Assembly: GCF_004310665.1 (NCBI RefSeq)
Contig: NZ_SIXF01000009.1
Span: 124,001-188,000 of the forward strand
Direction of reading: 5' to 3'
DNA from: Pedobacter kyonggii
Lineage (GTDB): Bacteria > Bacteroidota > Bacteroidia > Sphingobacteriales > Sphingobacteriaceae
DNA: 64,000 nt
Each line of letters opens with the position of its first letter. Position 1 is the first letter of the stretch. This document shows positions 45,203 through 52,685 of this stretch, one piece after another. The position numbers were made by a program, and so were the translations under genes. The notes under the pieces were generated by a model. It made no database searches. It was not told the origin of the DNA and saw only the letters and a program-made list of their open reading frames with translations.

Positions 45203-45347
45203 TTTTGGCGAGCTATCCAAATCGATAGCTCGCCAAAACTATGATTTCAACACCACTTTTGGCGAGCTATCCAAACCGATAGCTCGCCAAAACTATCATT
45301 TTAATGCCGCCTTTGGCGAGCGATCCACCGGATTTTATCGTGCCAAA
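45203..45347. repeat. Tandem array of three 54-bp units, each with a large palindrome
   Basis: Units start at 45203, 45257 and 45311. The first two hold perfect inverted repeats with 15-bp arms (TTTTGGCGAGCTATC and its complement) around 6-base loops CAAATC and CAAACC, at 45203-45238 and 45257-45292. The third is decayed: only TTTGGC (45312) and GCCAAA (45342) plus traces match. The array stands directly before the start of the ATPase fragment, on the other side of an AT dinucleotide run. The rest of the gap to 45543 has no other recognisable feature. Confidence 0.92.
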
Positions 45348-45543
45348 TGCACATAAGAGCTTCTTCTCACTTTTATTGGAAATTTTTCGCCTTCATCTAA
45401 GTTTATGCTTTCAATTTAATAAACTTCATCTATTGCATGTTTTCCACGGTTATGTTAAAAGCTTCTTTTGTTTCACTAAAAGTGACGAAGATCCGCATAA
45501 GCACCCTTCCATTTAAAACCGTTGGGTAATAAGGCAAGATAAC

Positions 45544-46521
45544 TTACCTCCCTTTTCCTTTGAGAAACGAACTTTGCTGCTGATCCGGCTGCAACTGTTT
45601 ACCGGAGATACCTTGCTGGATCTTTTCATTGTAATCATTATATCCCTTATAAATTTCAGACCGGTCTATTGTCCCCGGTAGTACTTTCAAAAATTCTGTA
45701 CTGGCCTTTCTTCCTGAGGGGTCATGATCAAAAAAAACCTCTATGGCAGCATAATCAGCGGCGAAGTGGATCGCGGGCTTTAAAAAGGCGACCGAATTCA
45801 AGATCAGGATACTGGCATCACCATTGGGATGTTCAAGTTTCCAGCTCAAAAAATCCATCATGCCCTCAAAAATATTCAGACTGTCTCTGTTTCCTTCAAG
45901 GAAAGTCATCGACTTTTTCCCCAGACAGCCCTTAAAACGGCTGTTTCTCACCTCCCATCCGCCCAGATTGTTCTGCCAACCTGCGGCAAACAGTTCCATC
46001 CGTTTGCCATTGTCTTTTTTGATGCTGTAATAGATCTCTTTAAGGTAAGGGCCTGAAACTGCTGAAATTCCCCTTTGTTCAAGGTAGGCGCTGACCGCCG
46101 GGTTACTGCCTGTTTCCTTTACTTCCCTGATAAGGTAGGACGGGTGTTTTAAGGGGATTTCTATCTGGGCAGGTTTTGCTTTTTCGGGTAATCCCTCAAG
46201 ACTACCCGAGATATCTGCAAGCCTTTCCATCGCTTGCCCAAAATGCAGGCCTGGCCAATAAGCAAGTGCAAAATCAATAATACTGCCTCCCTTTGCCAGT
46301 CCATGGTCATACCATATACCCAGCTTTTCGTTCACGCAGAACGAGGGAGAGGTATCATTGTCCCTGAGCATCGAGAGATAGAATAGTTCGCCCCCCGATT
46401 TCTTCAGGGGCTCAAAACCAAGTTTTGAGAGCAGGAAAACCAGATCGGTTTCTTCTCTTAGTTTCCTCAGATCAAAGCGGTGTTCTTCCATTATCTTTTT
46501 TTTAAAGTCGAGGGAAAGCAT
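45544..46521 (-). CDS. Toprim-domain DNA primase of the element
   Basis: A 325-residue primase-like protein. Its N-terminal part resembles a CHC2 domain (NDTSPSFCVNEKLGIWYDHG, LAKGGSIIDFALAYWPGLHF) but the zinc-binding cysteines are mostly replaced. The Toprim part has NIFEGMMDFLSW with the catalytic Glu and EVFFDHDPSGRKASTEFL with the DxD. Such proteins prime the transferred strand in Bacteroidota elements. ATG codons at 46521 and 46491 are both plausible; the longer is listed. Confidence 0.88.
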   Translation of the reverse strand: MLSLDFKKKIMEEHRFDLRKLREETDLVFLLSKLGFEPLKKSGGELFYLSMLRDNDTSPSFCVNEKLGIWYDHGLAKGGSIIDFALAYWPGLHFGQAMERLADISGSLEGLPEKAKPAQIEIPLKHPSYLIREVKETGSNPAVSAYLEQRGISAVSGPYLKEIYYSIKKDNGKRMELFAAGWQNNLGGWEVRNSRFKGCLGKKSMTFLEGNRDSLNIFEGMMDFLSWKLEHPNGDASILILNSVAFLKPAIHFAADYAAIEVFFDHDPSGRKASTEFLKVLPGTIDRSEIYKGYNDYNEKIQQGISGKQLQPDQQQSSFLKGKGR

Positions 46522-47094
46522 TCTATTATATATAAAAAATGGGTCAGCGCAACCGCCAACCCATTTTCCCCGGACAGTAGTGTCCGGTAGATTATTTTCG
46601 GAATTACTCGCGTCGATTTCTACAAACCGGGCCTTCGCCTGCCAATGCGCTTTCGTTATATTGATATGATCTCAACTTCGCAGAATTTTCTGCCGTAGCA
46701 GAATAATGTTTCATTCCTGTATGTCAAAGAACGGGTGCCAGGCACCCATCCGGCTTTTACATTGGAAAAACCGGATATATTTTCTCTCGCGGGAGGTTCC
46801 GCGACGGATGTTTCTGTATTCATGGCTTAAACTTATGCAGCAGCTAAGCGCGGGGCAACTTTTGAAGGAAATTGACGGATTTTGAATGTTTTGTGAACGG
46901 AAATAGACAGATTACCTGGCCGATATACTGTCCTGGTCTATCTTCGGACATCAGTACTTCTCGGCAGCAGAAAATTTAACTACCTCTATACCGTGCTAAT
47001 TCTCTGAAATAAAAATTAGACATAGGTTTTATGCGCTATTACCGCTCTGGGAAGCCAGCCCGGATTTCTTTGGATTGCACAAGAAAAAATGACC
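46522..47094. other. Non-coding region rich in hairpins upstream of the primase
   Basis: No gene is visible. It holds three perfect inverted repeats: AAAATGGGT/ACCCATTTT (46536-46567), CCGGACA/TGTCCGG with a 4-base loop (46570-46587), and GGGTGCC-A-GGCACCC (46733-46747). The first two lie immediately upstream of the primase start, so they might be a regulatory leader, an attenuator, or part of a replication or transfer origin. Terminators of genes to the right are less likely, since none reads into this region. Confidence 0.5.
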
Positions 47095-47147
47095 GTCTTA
47101 AACTATGCAATTTGAAAGTTTAACTTTGAAATTACATGGTTTAAGAC
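47095..47147. repeat. Large palindrome, first of a tandem pair
   Basis: An imperfect 53-bp palindrome centred at 47121, with perfect outer arms GTCTTAAAC (47095-47103) and GTTTAAGAC (47139-47147). Its 31-base core (47106-47136) equals the core of the next palindrome at 27 of 31 positions. Confidence 0.85.
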
Positions 47148-47153
47148 CAGCAA

Positions 47154-47192
47154 TTAGTGTAATTTAAAAGTTAAACTTTCAAATTACACTAA
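47154..47192. repeat. Large palindrome, second of a tandem pair
   Basis: A 39-bp palindrome centred at 47173: arms of 19 bp with one mismatch around one central base (outer arm TTAGTGTAATTT). Centre-to-centre distance to the first is 52 bp. It ends 26 bp before the ATG of the ATPase remnant at 47219, so it probably covers or borders its promoter. Confidence 0.88.
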
Positions 47193-47218
47193 TTTTGTAC
47201 AATTTCAATTTTACAGAT

Positions 47219-47769
47219 ATGATCACACGGGAATTAAAAAACAGGCTTGTAAATGCACTTGCAAATGTCCCTGTTGTTGCCCTATTGGGTCCTAGACAAG
47301 TAGGCAAAACAACATTGGCACTTCAAATTGCAGAACAGATATTGAACAAGGAATCAGTGTATCTTGATCTTGAACTGGATACAGACTTGAATAAACTGGA
47401 TGACTTTTAAATATCTCAAACTTCGAGGACCTGCTGGGTCATCCAATTCTAGGAGCAAGCTGGGAGGGCTTTGTTATTGAGAATATAATTGTTCAGCTTT
47501 CTGGAAAATGGCAATATAGCTACTACAGAACTACAGCGCAAACTGAAATCGACCTGGTATTAGAGGGGCCTGATGGACAAATATGGGCAGTAGAAGTAAA
47601 AAGATCTTTAGCTCCAAAGGTTGGCAAAGGGTTTTATTCCGCGTGTGATGATATTAAAGCAACAAGCAAATTTGTAGTTTATTCCGGAGTTGAACGCTAC
47701 CCGATGTCCAATCATACAGAGGCAATAGGTCTTACAGATTTTTTGCAATTGTTGGAAGGAGCAAGTTAA
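47219..47769 (+). pseudogene. AAA_14/DUF4143-type ATPase with internal deletion
   Basis: N-terminal part (47219-47410): MITRELKNRLVNALANVPVV, then ALLGPRQVGKTTLALQIAEQ (Walker A GPRQVGKT) and VYLDLELDTDLNKLDD, where the frame stops. From about 47404 a different frame encodes the C-terminal end: LLNISNFEDLLGHPILGASW, EGFVIENI, QTEIDLVLEGPDGQIWAVEVK and SGVERYPMSNHTEAIGL, to a stop at 47769. This is the DUF4143 end with its nuclease-like ExK motif. Intact family members have roughly 230-260 more residues between the two parts. The internal loss also shifted the frame. Confidence 0.88.
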
Positions 47770-47888
47770 CTTTAGCAGATCAAAAACAAATTTAAACAGA
47801 CCGCTACAACTTACCGCGAAGCCAAGGCAAATGCCTCTAATCATATCTTTTACTCATACTCAGCCATTCTTCCACTAGGCAGTTTAAT

Positions 47889-47940
47889 TTTATCCGCAGC
47901 CAAAACATGCACAAATTACATGGTTTTGGCTGCGGATAAA
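47889..47940. repeat. Perfect 18-bp inverted repeat between convergent genes
   Basis: Arms TTTATCCGCAGCCAAAAC and its exact complement flank a 16-base spacer; the whole is 52 bp. It lies 120 bp after the ATPase remnant and 117 bp after the end of the convergent MFS gene. Without flanking T-runs it is an unusual terminator. The spacer and inner arm (AAATTACATGGTTT) repeat a 14-base stretch of the palindrome at 47095-47147, so it may be a relative. Confidence 0.85.
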
Positions 47941-48056
47941 CAGAATCACATCTTACTAAAGATCCTCAAGCCGCCACGGATCAAGGTAAAATGTTTCAGA
48001 CAGTACAGACTAAAAGCATCCCCGTAAATTATGGCAGCATCAGAGCCAAGTATCGG

Positions 48057-49340
48057 CTACCCTCCATTTACCATTTGTACAGATTTGCTCTTTTTTCGTG
48101 AACGCAGGTATATAACCAGTCCACCGAAAGCTACAATCAGTAATATGGGAATAATCAGTGTTGCCTGCAGGATTTCAGGGCCAGCCAGATTTTTGGCATT
48201 GGCAAGCGCCTGCCCCGATGCTGAACTTTCGGGAGCTTTTAAATAAACATCAAGCGAAGCACCGGAAGGTAAATGTTTAACGATGAGATTATCGTAAAAA
48301 CTACCCATAAACATCGTATAGATAGAAACAGCAAACATCCCAGCACCGCCCATTAGGTTTAGGCCCAGAGCTCCTGATTTAGGGACATTCTCGGCCACAA
48401 AACCGATCATAGTCGGCCAAAAATAACAAACACCAATTCCAAAGATAATGGCAGCGAAGAAAACGGAATTTCCGGTAAAAGTGCTCAGCATATAAAGTCC
48501 GGCTGCAGCAAATATTGCCGATAAGAGCAGCACACCCTGAGGGGCAAGACGGTGAACCACAGGTTCGGCAAAACCGCGGCCGATTACCATGATCCCAGTA
48601 GTCAGGGTAAGCAGTAAAATGGCATTATCTGTTACGTTTTTCAGTAGTAAGCCGATCCATTGACCGGTAAACAGCTCGGTAATGGCCGTACCGAACATAC
48701 AGATGAACATAAAAATAAACAATGGAGAAAGTACTGCTTTATACATATCCGAACTAGAATAGCCCGATGATACCCTTTCGGTAACCGGAAAATCTAACTT
48801 TGAAAACAGGTATCCGTAAATTAAAGTAGGGATAATCATCATGGCAACCTGCACCTTCCAGCCCAGTCCGAGCTGAACAAATAAGGTAACCAGCAAGGTA
48901 CCGATCACAATACCCCCAGGAAACCATAAGTGAAAATGATTTAAGCGGGTGGTTTTATTTTCCGGGTATAAGGCAGCTACCAAAGGGTTACAGGCGGCCT
49001 CTACCGTACCGTTGGCGATCCCGATTAACAGGGTAGATAAAAACAGGCTCCAGTAGCCCTGAGCAAAAATGGTCAGCACAATTCCGGCCAGATGGAAGAT
49101 AAAAGCCATCACCAGCAAACGTTTCATGCCGATCATATCGACCACAAATCCTCCCACCACAATTGCCAGCGGAAACCCCCAGAAGGCAGCAGCGGTAATG
49201 GTGCCTAGCTGGCCCGTAGTTAATTGAAAATCGACCCCGAGCTGGTTCATGATACCGGCACGGATACCGAAAGAAAGGGAGGTGACCAGTAAGGCAAGGC
49301 AGCTTGCCCAGAATAGTTTGGTTTTTTGAATGTTAAGCAT
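48057..49340 (-). CDS. MFS transporter (sugar/FucP-like group)
   Basis: A 427-residue, 12-helix major facilitator. It begins KTKLFWASCLALLVTSLSFG, has the A-motif-like GFVVDMIGMKRLLVM after helix 2, and NGTVEAACNPLVAALYPENK, which recalls the FucP/nucleoside-symporter group in Bacteroidota. Other blocks are FHLWFPGGIVIGTLLVTLFV and FWPTMIGFVAENVPKSGALG. The C-terminus is basic. The substrate is unknown; a sugar or related small molecule is likely. A promoter box is seen about 110 bp upstream. Confidence 0.88.
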   Translation of the reverse strand: MLNIQKTKLFWASCLALLVTSLSFGIRAGIMNQLGVDFQLTTGQLGTITAAAFWGFPLAIVVGGFVVDMIGMKRLLVMAFIFHLAGIVLTIFAQGYWSLFLSTLLIGIANGTVEAACNPLVAALYPENKTTRLNHFHLWFPGGIVIGTLLVTLFVQLGLGWKVQVAMMIIPTLIYGYLFSKLDFPVTERVSSGYSSSDMYKAVLSPLFIFMFICMFGTAITELFTGQWIGLLLKNVTDNAILLLTLTTGIMVIGRGFAEPVVHRLAPQGVLLLSAIFAAAGLYMLSTFTGNSVFFAAIIFGIGVCYFWPTMIGFVAENVPKSGALGLNLMGGAGMFAVSIYTMFMGSFYDNLIVKHLPSGASLDVYLKAPESSASGQALANAKNLAGPEILQATLIIPILLIVAFGGLVIYLRSRKKSKSVQMVNGG

Positions 49341-49447
49341 ATGTTTAGGTTTATATTTGATTTAAAATTTGGTTATCTGCGGTTGTTCCGATGCACTTGA
49401 TAGCCAGCCGCTTGCTTTTACTTGTGAGATCCTGCTCAGTACCTGCA

Positions 49448-49455
49448 CAAAAGTA
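49448..49455 (-). promoter_or_regulatory. Possible -7 box for the MFS gene
   Basis: On the minus strand TACTTTTG matches TAnnTTTG, about 108 bp before the start codon. No -33 element is obvious. Weak support. The surrounding stretch 49341-49836 has no gene; apart from this box and a weak terminator-like hairpin I see nothing in it. Confidence 0.35.
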
Positions 49456-49716
49456 TCAGTCGCAATTAGTTTTTCATTTTGCATGAGTTATTTGATAAGG
49501 TAAATTAAATATTTTTTCTAAAAAAACAATCGATTGCTTAGAAATAAAATCTGGAGACTGCGGCCAATTCGTTATGTTGATGAACTACTTGAAAATAGGA
49601 ACACCCTAATGCTCGCAGAAAACGGAATGAATATAAACCTGATAACTGAAAATTCATCAAATATAGTTTAACCTAAAGGTCTCAACTTAAGAAAAAAGCC
49701 AATTGATAACCCGTTT

Positions 49717-49737
49717 AAAAAACGATATTTTTTATCG
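49717..49737 (-). terminator. Weak terminator-like hairpin after the HTH gene
   Basis: Read on the minus strand, CGATA and TATCG pair around an A-rich loop and are followed by six T residues. It lies 100 bp after the stop of the HTH gene at 49837. The stem is only 5 bp, so the call is tentative. Confidence 0.35.
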
Positions 49738-49836
49738 GTAGTAAGATTATCTAGAATTAAAGATTTCGATGGACTGGAAGTTTCAAATGATTAAGGATAC
49801 AAAGTAAAAACCCCTGCCAAATCCATATTTAACCCC

Positions 49837-50115
49837 TCAGATCCGGCCTCTTCTTCGACTCTCTTGAAGCTGCCCTAAAAGCTGGCTTTTATAACATCTT
49901 TCACCACCTGGCATTTTTAAAGGTTTTATCGTTCCATCTTTTACTTTGCGCCTATATGTGCTCTCACTGATGCCGAGATAATCCTTAACCTGTTGACGGG
50001 TCATTAGCTCATCCTGAGGAAGCTGTATCCCAGCTGGGTAATTTGCCTTGTAGACCAATGACATCAGATGGTAGATTTTTTCCAGTGTATTAATGAGATT
50101 ATCGATCTTATCCAT
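49837..50115 (-). CDS. HTH (excisionase/AlpA-like) DNA-binding protein
   Basis: A 92-residue protein. The C-terminal half has MTRQQVKDYLGISESTYRRK and VKDGTIKPLKMPGGERCYKS, the HTH_17 winged-helix pattern of Xis/AlpA-type proteins common in Bacteroidota mobile elements. The N-terminal half is a short coiled helix. It could be an excisionase or a small regulator of an element; no integrase lies near it in this window. Confidence 0.8.
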   Translation of the reverse strand: MDKIDNLINTLEKIYHLMSLVYKANYPAGIQLPQDELMTRQQVKDYLGISESTYRRKVKDGTIKPLKMPGGERCYKSQLLGQLQESRRRGRI

Positions 50116-50290
50116 AAGTTCATTTTTGAAATTGAAGGAGTCCTTTACGAATTTTGGGCGCCTCTGTTAAGTAATGTAAAGAGAGTAAATGCCGTAAATG
50201 AAGTAAGAAAAAACGTCTGGTGAAACATAACAAAACAAGATGTACACGTTTAAAAAAAACATCCATGTCTGACAGGAAAACATTAATAAG

Positions 50291-50527
50291 CTAAAAGAAA
50301 AGAATCATTGATCTGTGCCACAATCTACAGTTCATGAAAATTCTATTGCCAAATGAGTCTGATCTGCTCAAAACACCAGGATGACCGGCATGGCTTCTGG
50401 CAAGGGCTGTCTGAACATGTGTAAGTCCGGTCTTCAATTTTTCCGGCGGATTGGAAATGGAGTCTGTTTCCCTGATCTGTTCTGCTAAATGGGCAAACAT
50501 TTGTTCTGATAGTTTCTGTAGATGCAT
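50291..50527 (-). CDS. Hypothetical protein
   Basis: A 78-residue ORF, upstream of the HTH gene on the same strand. The first 50 residues look protein-like and helical (LQKLSEQMFAHLAEQIRETD, KLKTGLTHVQTALARSHAG), while the end is unusual (MNCRLWHRSMILFF), so it may be a truncated or frameshifted gene. I do not recognise it. The competing frame 50343-50534 looks less natural. Confidence 0.4.
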   Translation of the reverse strand: MHLQKLSEQMFAHLAEQIRETDSISNPPEKLKTGLTHVQTALARSHAGHPGVLSRSDSFGNRIFMNCRLWHRSMILFF

Positions 50528-50708
50528 AAAACAACTTTTTAGGTTAATACTTTGAGCAGCAGTTAATCAGATGCCGGAGAAATACAGGATTCCCCTGCCT
50601 TTATGAAATAAAACCTCAAAAATTCCGTTAAAAAAATACCCTTCCGACAGAACAATATTAGCCAGGTAAATGCACTGAAAAGTTGATTTGTGACACAATC
50701 GACATGCT

Positions 50709-51359
50709 ATGCAGAAACGCCCTATTCAAGAAGCCGATTTACTGGAAACCTTGAGTTTCATTGTACCCCTTCCTGCCCCCTTCCAAGACAGGGTAAACCA
50801 GGAGGTGATCACCGAGAATTTTAAACGCAAACACCTGTTGCTCAGACCGGGGGAGATTGCCCGGAGGCTGTACTTTATCCGCAGTGGATTTTTACGTGCC
50901 TTTTTTATTGACGAAAATGGAAAAGAGTGCACCACGTGGTTTATGGGAAAGGGAGATCTGATGATCTCGGTTTACAGCTTTTTCACCCAAAAACCAGCTC
51001 ATGAATACATAGAAGTACTTCAGGACTGTAAACTCCAGTCCATCAGCTGGCAGCAACTGAACGCATACTATGCAGATTTTCCACAAGGGAATCTGCTGGG
51101 CAGGATCGTCACGCAGAAGTACTATATCATGAGTGAGGAAAGGGCGATTTTCCTGCGTAGCCAAACCCCGACATTGCGCTATGAAAAATTGCTTGAACAC
51201 TACCCCGACATAGAGCAGCAGACGAGCCAAAACAACATCGCCTCCTATCTTGGAATTTCCCGCGAAACGCTAAGCAGAATCAGGCGTAAAAAATTGCAAA
51301 TGTGTCACCAGACACAAAACGGCGAAAATTCAGCACCTATCTTTAACTATAAAAATTAA
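50709..51359 (+). CDS. Crp/Fnr-family transcription regulator
   Basis: A 216-residue regulator. The N-terminal cyclic-nucleotide-binding-like barrel includes KHLLLRPGEIARRLYFIRSG and FLRAFFIDENGKECTTWFMG, and a long dimer helix follows. The C-terminal helix-turn-helix reads SQNNIASYLGISRETLSRIR (about 177-196). Bacteroidota have many such members, whose effectors are unknown. It starts a plus-strand unit with the small lipoprotein-like gene 4 bp downstream. Confidence 0.9.
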   Translation: MQKRPIQEADLLETLSFIVPLPAPFQDRVNQEVITENFKRKHLLLRPGEIARRLYFIRSGFLRAFFIDENGKECTTWFMGKGDLMISVYSFFTQKPAHEYIEVLQDCKLQSISWQQLNAYYADFPQGNLLGRIVTQKYYIMSEERAIFLRSQTPTLRYEKLLEHYPDIEQQTSQNNIASYLGISRETLSRIRRKKLQMCHQTQNGENSAPIFNYKN

Positions 51360-51363
51360 GGTT

Positions 51364-51603
51364 GTGAACGCAAAGCTCAAAACTACAATGCTGTTTATTC
51401 TGGTGATCTGTGCATGCCAAAAAGAACCGTTCAACAATAAAATTGTAACTAACGAAGTAAGCAATATCTCGATATCCCTAGATGAGGCCAAAAACTTTAT
51501 GGCACAAGTTGACAAAGACAGCAGTAAGGCCATGGCAAAAATCAAGGTTGACTGGAAACTTCAACAAAAAATACTGTATAGACCAGTCCATTGTCTGTTG
51601 TAA
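51364..51603 (+). CDS. Truncated lipoprotein-like ORF
   Basis: A 79-residue ORF with a GTG start. It has a lipoprotein signal: hydrophobic MLFILVICACQKE with a lipobox ICAC. It continues with SNISISLDEAKNFMAQVDKD, the kind of N-terminal sequence seen in longer Bacteroidota lipoproteins, and then ends abruptly in KILYRPVHCLL. It is most likely the 5' stump of a larger exported-protein gene, lost with the material that follows. Confidence 0.5.
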   Translation: MNAKLKTTMLFILVICACQKEPFNNKIVTNEVSNISISLDEAKNFMAQVDKDSSKAMAKIKVDWKLQQKILYRPVHCLL

Positions 51604-51641
51604 AAAGATAAGAACCAGAACCAGAATCAGATTTGGTGAAG

Positions 51642-51803
51642 TTATATAGGGCTGACAAAATTGATGCCTTTTAATTTAGACAAGTCTTTCCCCTCGCGAA
51701 TCGCATTAACAATACGCTTCTTGTCCTCAATCATTTTAATCAAAGGATTTGACTTGGATTTTTGAATATCCTTGCCCTCAGCTATGTTTATTTTGCGTGA
51801 CAT
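51642..51803 (-). CDS. Small basic protein, unknown
   Basis: A 53-residue ORF starting MSRKINIAEGKDIQKSKS and continuing LIKMIEDKKRIVNAIREG and DLSKLKGINFVSPI. The lysine-rich, helical sequence with a clean ATG in an otherwise gene-free stretch looks like a real coding sequence, similar in style to antitoxins or small regulators that Bacteroidota carry near toxin genes. No toxin partner is visible next to it. Function unknown. Confidence 0.55.
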   Translation of the reverse strand: MSRKINIAEGKDIQKSKSNPLIKMIEDKKRIVNAIREGKDLSKLKGINFVSPI

Positions 51804-51995
51804 TATAATACAAATTTAATTATTATTATTAAACACAAATACCATGCTTATTAACTTTAAATAAACCGGTAAAACATGGCATTGATTATTTCAAACCAAG
51901 GAACCGCTACGATTTTAATGGAGAAACTTTAGATCTAGGCAATGCCATTACATGGAATCGTTCACATTTCCTGAAACATTTTTTCTAAAGACTCT

Positions 51996-52130
51996 TTACG
52001 CTTTAATAGCACTTTTCCCGTCAATAAAAAAATGTGATAGTTCCATATGTTTACAGAAACTTTGAGCCCATGAAGCTAAGCCAAAATAATTTGAAATAAG
52101 AAATAGAAAATAAAGTTTGATTTTATTCAT
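51996..52130 (-). CDS. Short exported-protein stump
   Basis: A 44-residue ORF. It begins MNKIKLYFLFLISNYFGL and ASWAQSF, which is a good signal peptide with an AxA-like cleavage site, but only about 20 residues follow. It may be the remains of an exported-protein gene, like the lipoprotein stump at 51364. It could also be chance; the surrounding 51804-52291 shows nothing else. Confidence 0.35.
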   Translation of the reverse strand: MNKIKLYFLFLISNYFGLASWAQSFCKHMELSHFFIDGKSAIKA

Positions 52131-52291
52131 CACAATCTAACTTATCGGTAAAAACAGTTAAGTTGGGGAGACTGACTAGTCATTCCTGAGCAATTCAGAT
52201 GGCCGCTTCACCCAATGGATAAGTGAAATCTAAACTGATAGGATCAGCAAGATAAATGCCTTGAGGTTTTATTGCTGCCTGCTCATATTTA

Positions 52292-52567
52292 CTAAATGTT
52301 ATCACTTAGCGGATGATCAAATCCGTCGCTAAAGAACTCAGCAAGGGTAATATCCAATGCTGAAAGCACTTTCAGCAAAGATGAGAAATACAGATCTTCC
52401 CCATTTTCATAGCGCCAGAGCTGCGTACGGTTAAGGTCATGTTTAAAGGCAAATTTTTCATAGTTCCGTTCCCCTTTCGCTTCCCTAAGGGAACGAATCC
52501 GTGCTCCGACCAATTTCAGAACTTCCTTTATATGCTCGCTCTCCTCTTCGTTTTTGGCTCTACTCAT
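52292..52567 (-). CDS. XRE-family HTH regulator
   Basis: A 91-residue single-domain HTH protein. The Cro/CI-type fold is seen in KLVGARIRSLREAKGERNYE, FAFKHDLNRTQLWRYENGED and LLKVLSALDITLAEFFSDGF. The ATG at 52567 gives MSRAKNEEE; an earlier ATG at 52633 would add 22 residues with no family resemblance. It is divergent from the alpha-CTD-like gene, with 118 bp between starts, so it may control both. Confidence 0.88.
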   Translation of the reverse strand: MSRAKNEEESEHIKEVLKLVGARIRSLREAKGERNYEKFAFKHDLNRTQLWRYENGEDLYFSSLLKVLSALDITLAEFFSDGFDHPLSDNI

Positions 52568-52644
52568 AACGTAAAGTAAACCAAAATGATGCGCGAGAGG
52601 TACTCTTAAAAAGAAACAGCACAATAGATACATCTTATTAGAAA

Positions 52645-52652
52645 CAAATTTA
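52645..52652 (-). promoter_or_regulatory. Possible -7 box for the XRE gene
   Basis: Minus-strand TAAATTTG fits TAnnTTTG, 78 bp before the XRE start. On the plus strand the adjacent TATCTTTA is a near match that could serve the divergent gene at 52686. No -33 box is clear. Confidence 0.35.
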
Positions 52653-52685
52653 TTATCTTTATAAAGCTGCAGATATTAAAAAAAT

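Larger units (their letters stand above)
26008..46521 (-). mobile_element. Conjugative (ICE-like) Tra module
   Basis: A continuous minus-strand block with relaxase, mobilisation accessory protein, ParA-like ATPase, DUF4134, DUF4133, TraG ATPase, TraJ, TraK, TraM, TraN, coupling protein, M23 peptidase, ArdC-like protein and primase. The order is that of Bacteroidota CTnDOT-like transfer operons. It is clearly more GC-rich than the polysaccharide cluster before it. No tyrosine recombinase, att repeat or tRNA target is visible, so the true limits are unknown; the coordinates mark only the first and last recognisable module genes. Confidence 0.85.

Noticed and set aside
45203-45347. Possible CRISPR array
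   Set aside because: Only three units, the conserved part is itself a long palindrome, inter-unit sequences are short and similar, and no cas gene is present.
45099-45356. Plus-strand ORF with an 18-residue repeat (FGELSK...ARQNY)
   Set aside because: It is produced by the 54-bp palindrome units and overlaps the ATPase fragment antisense; the perfect arms argue for a DNA or RNA function and not a protein.
50343-50534. 63-residue minus-strand ORF overlapping 50291-50527
   Set aside because: Its composition (many Cys, Arg and Ser) is unlike a protein compared with the helical overlapping frame.
51860-51990. Possible coding remnant between the small ORFs
   Set aside because: No frame gives a recognisable sequence; stops are frequent in all frames.
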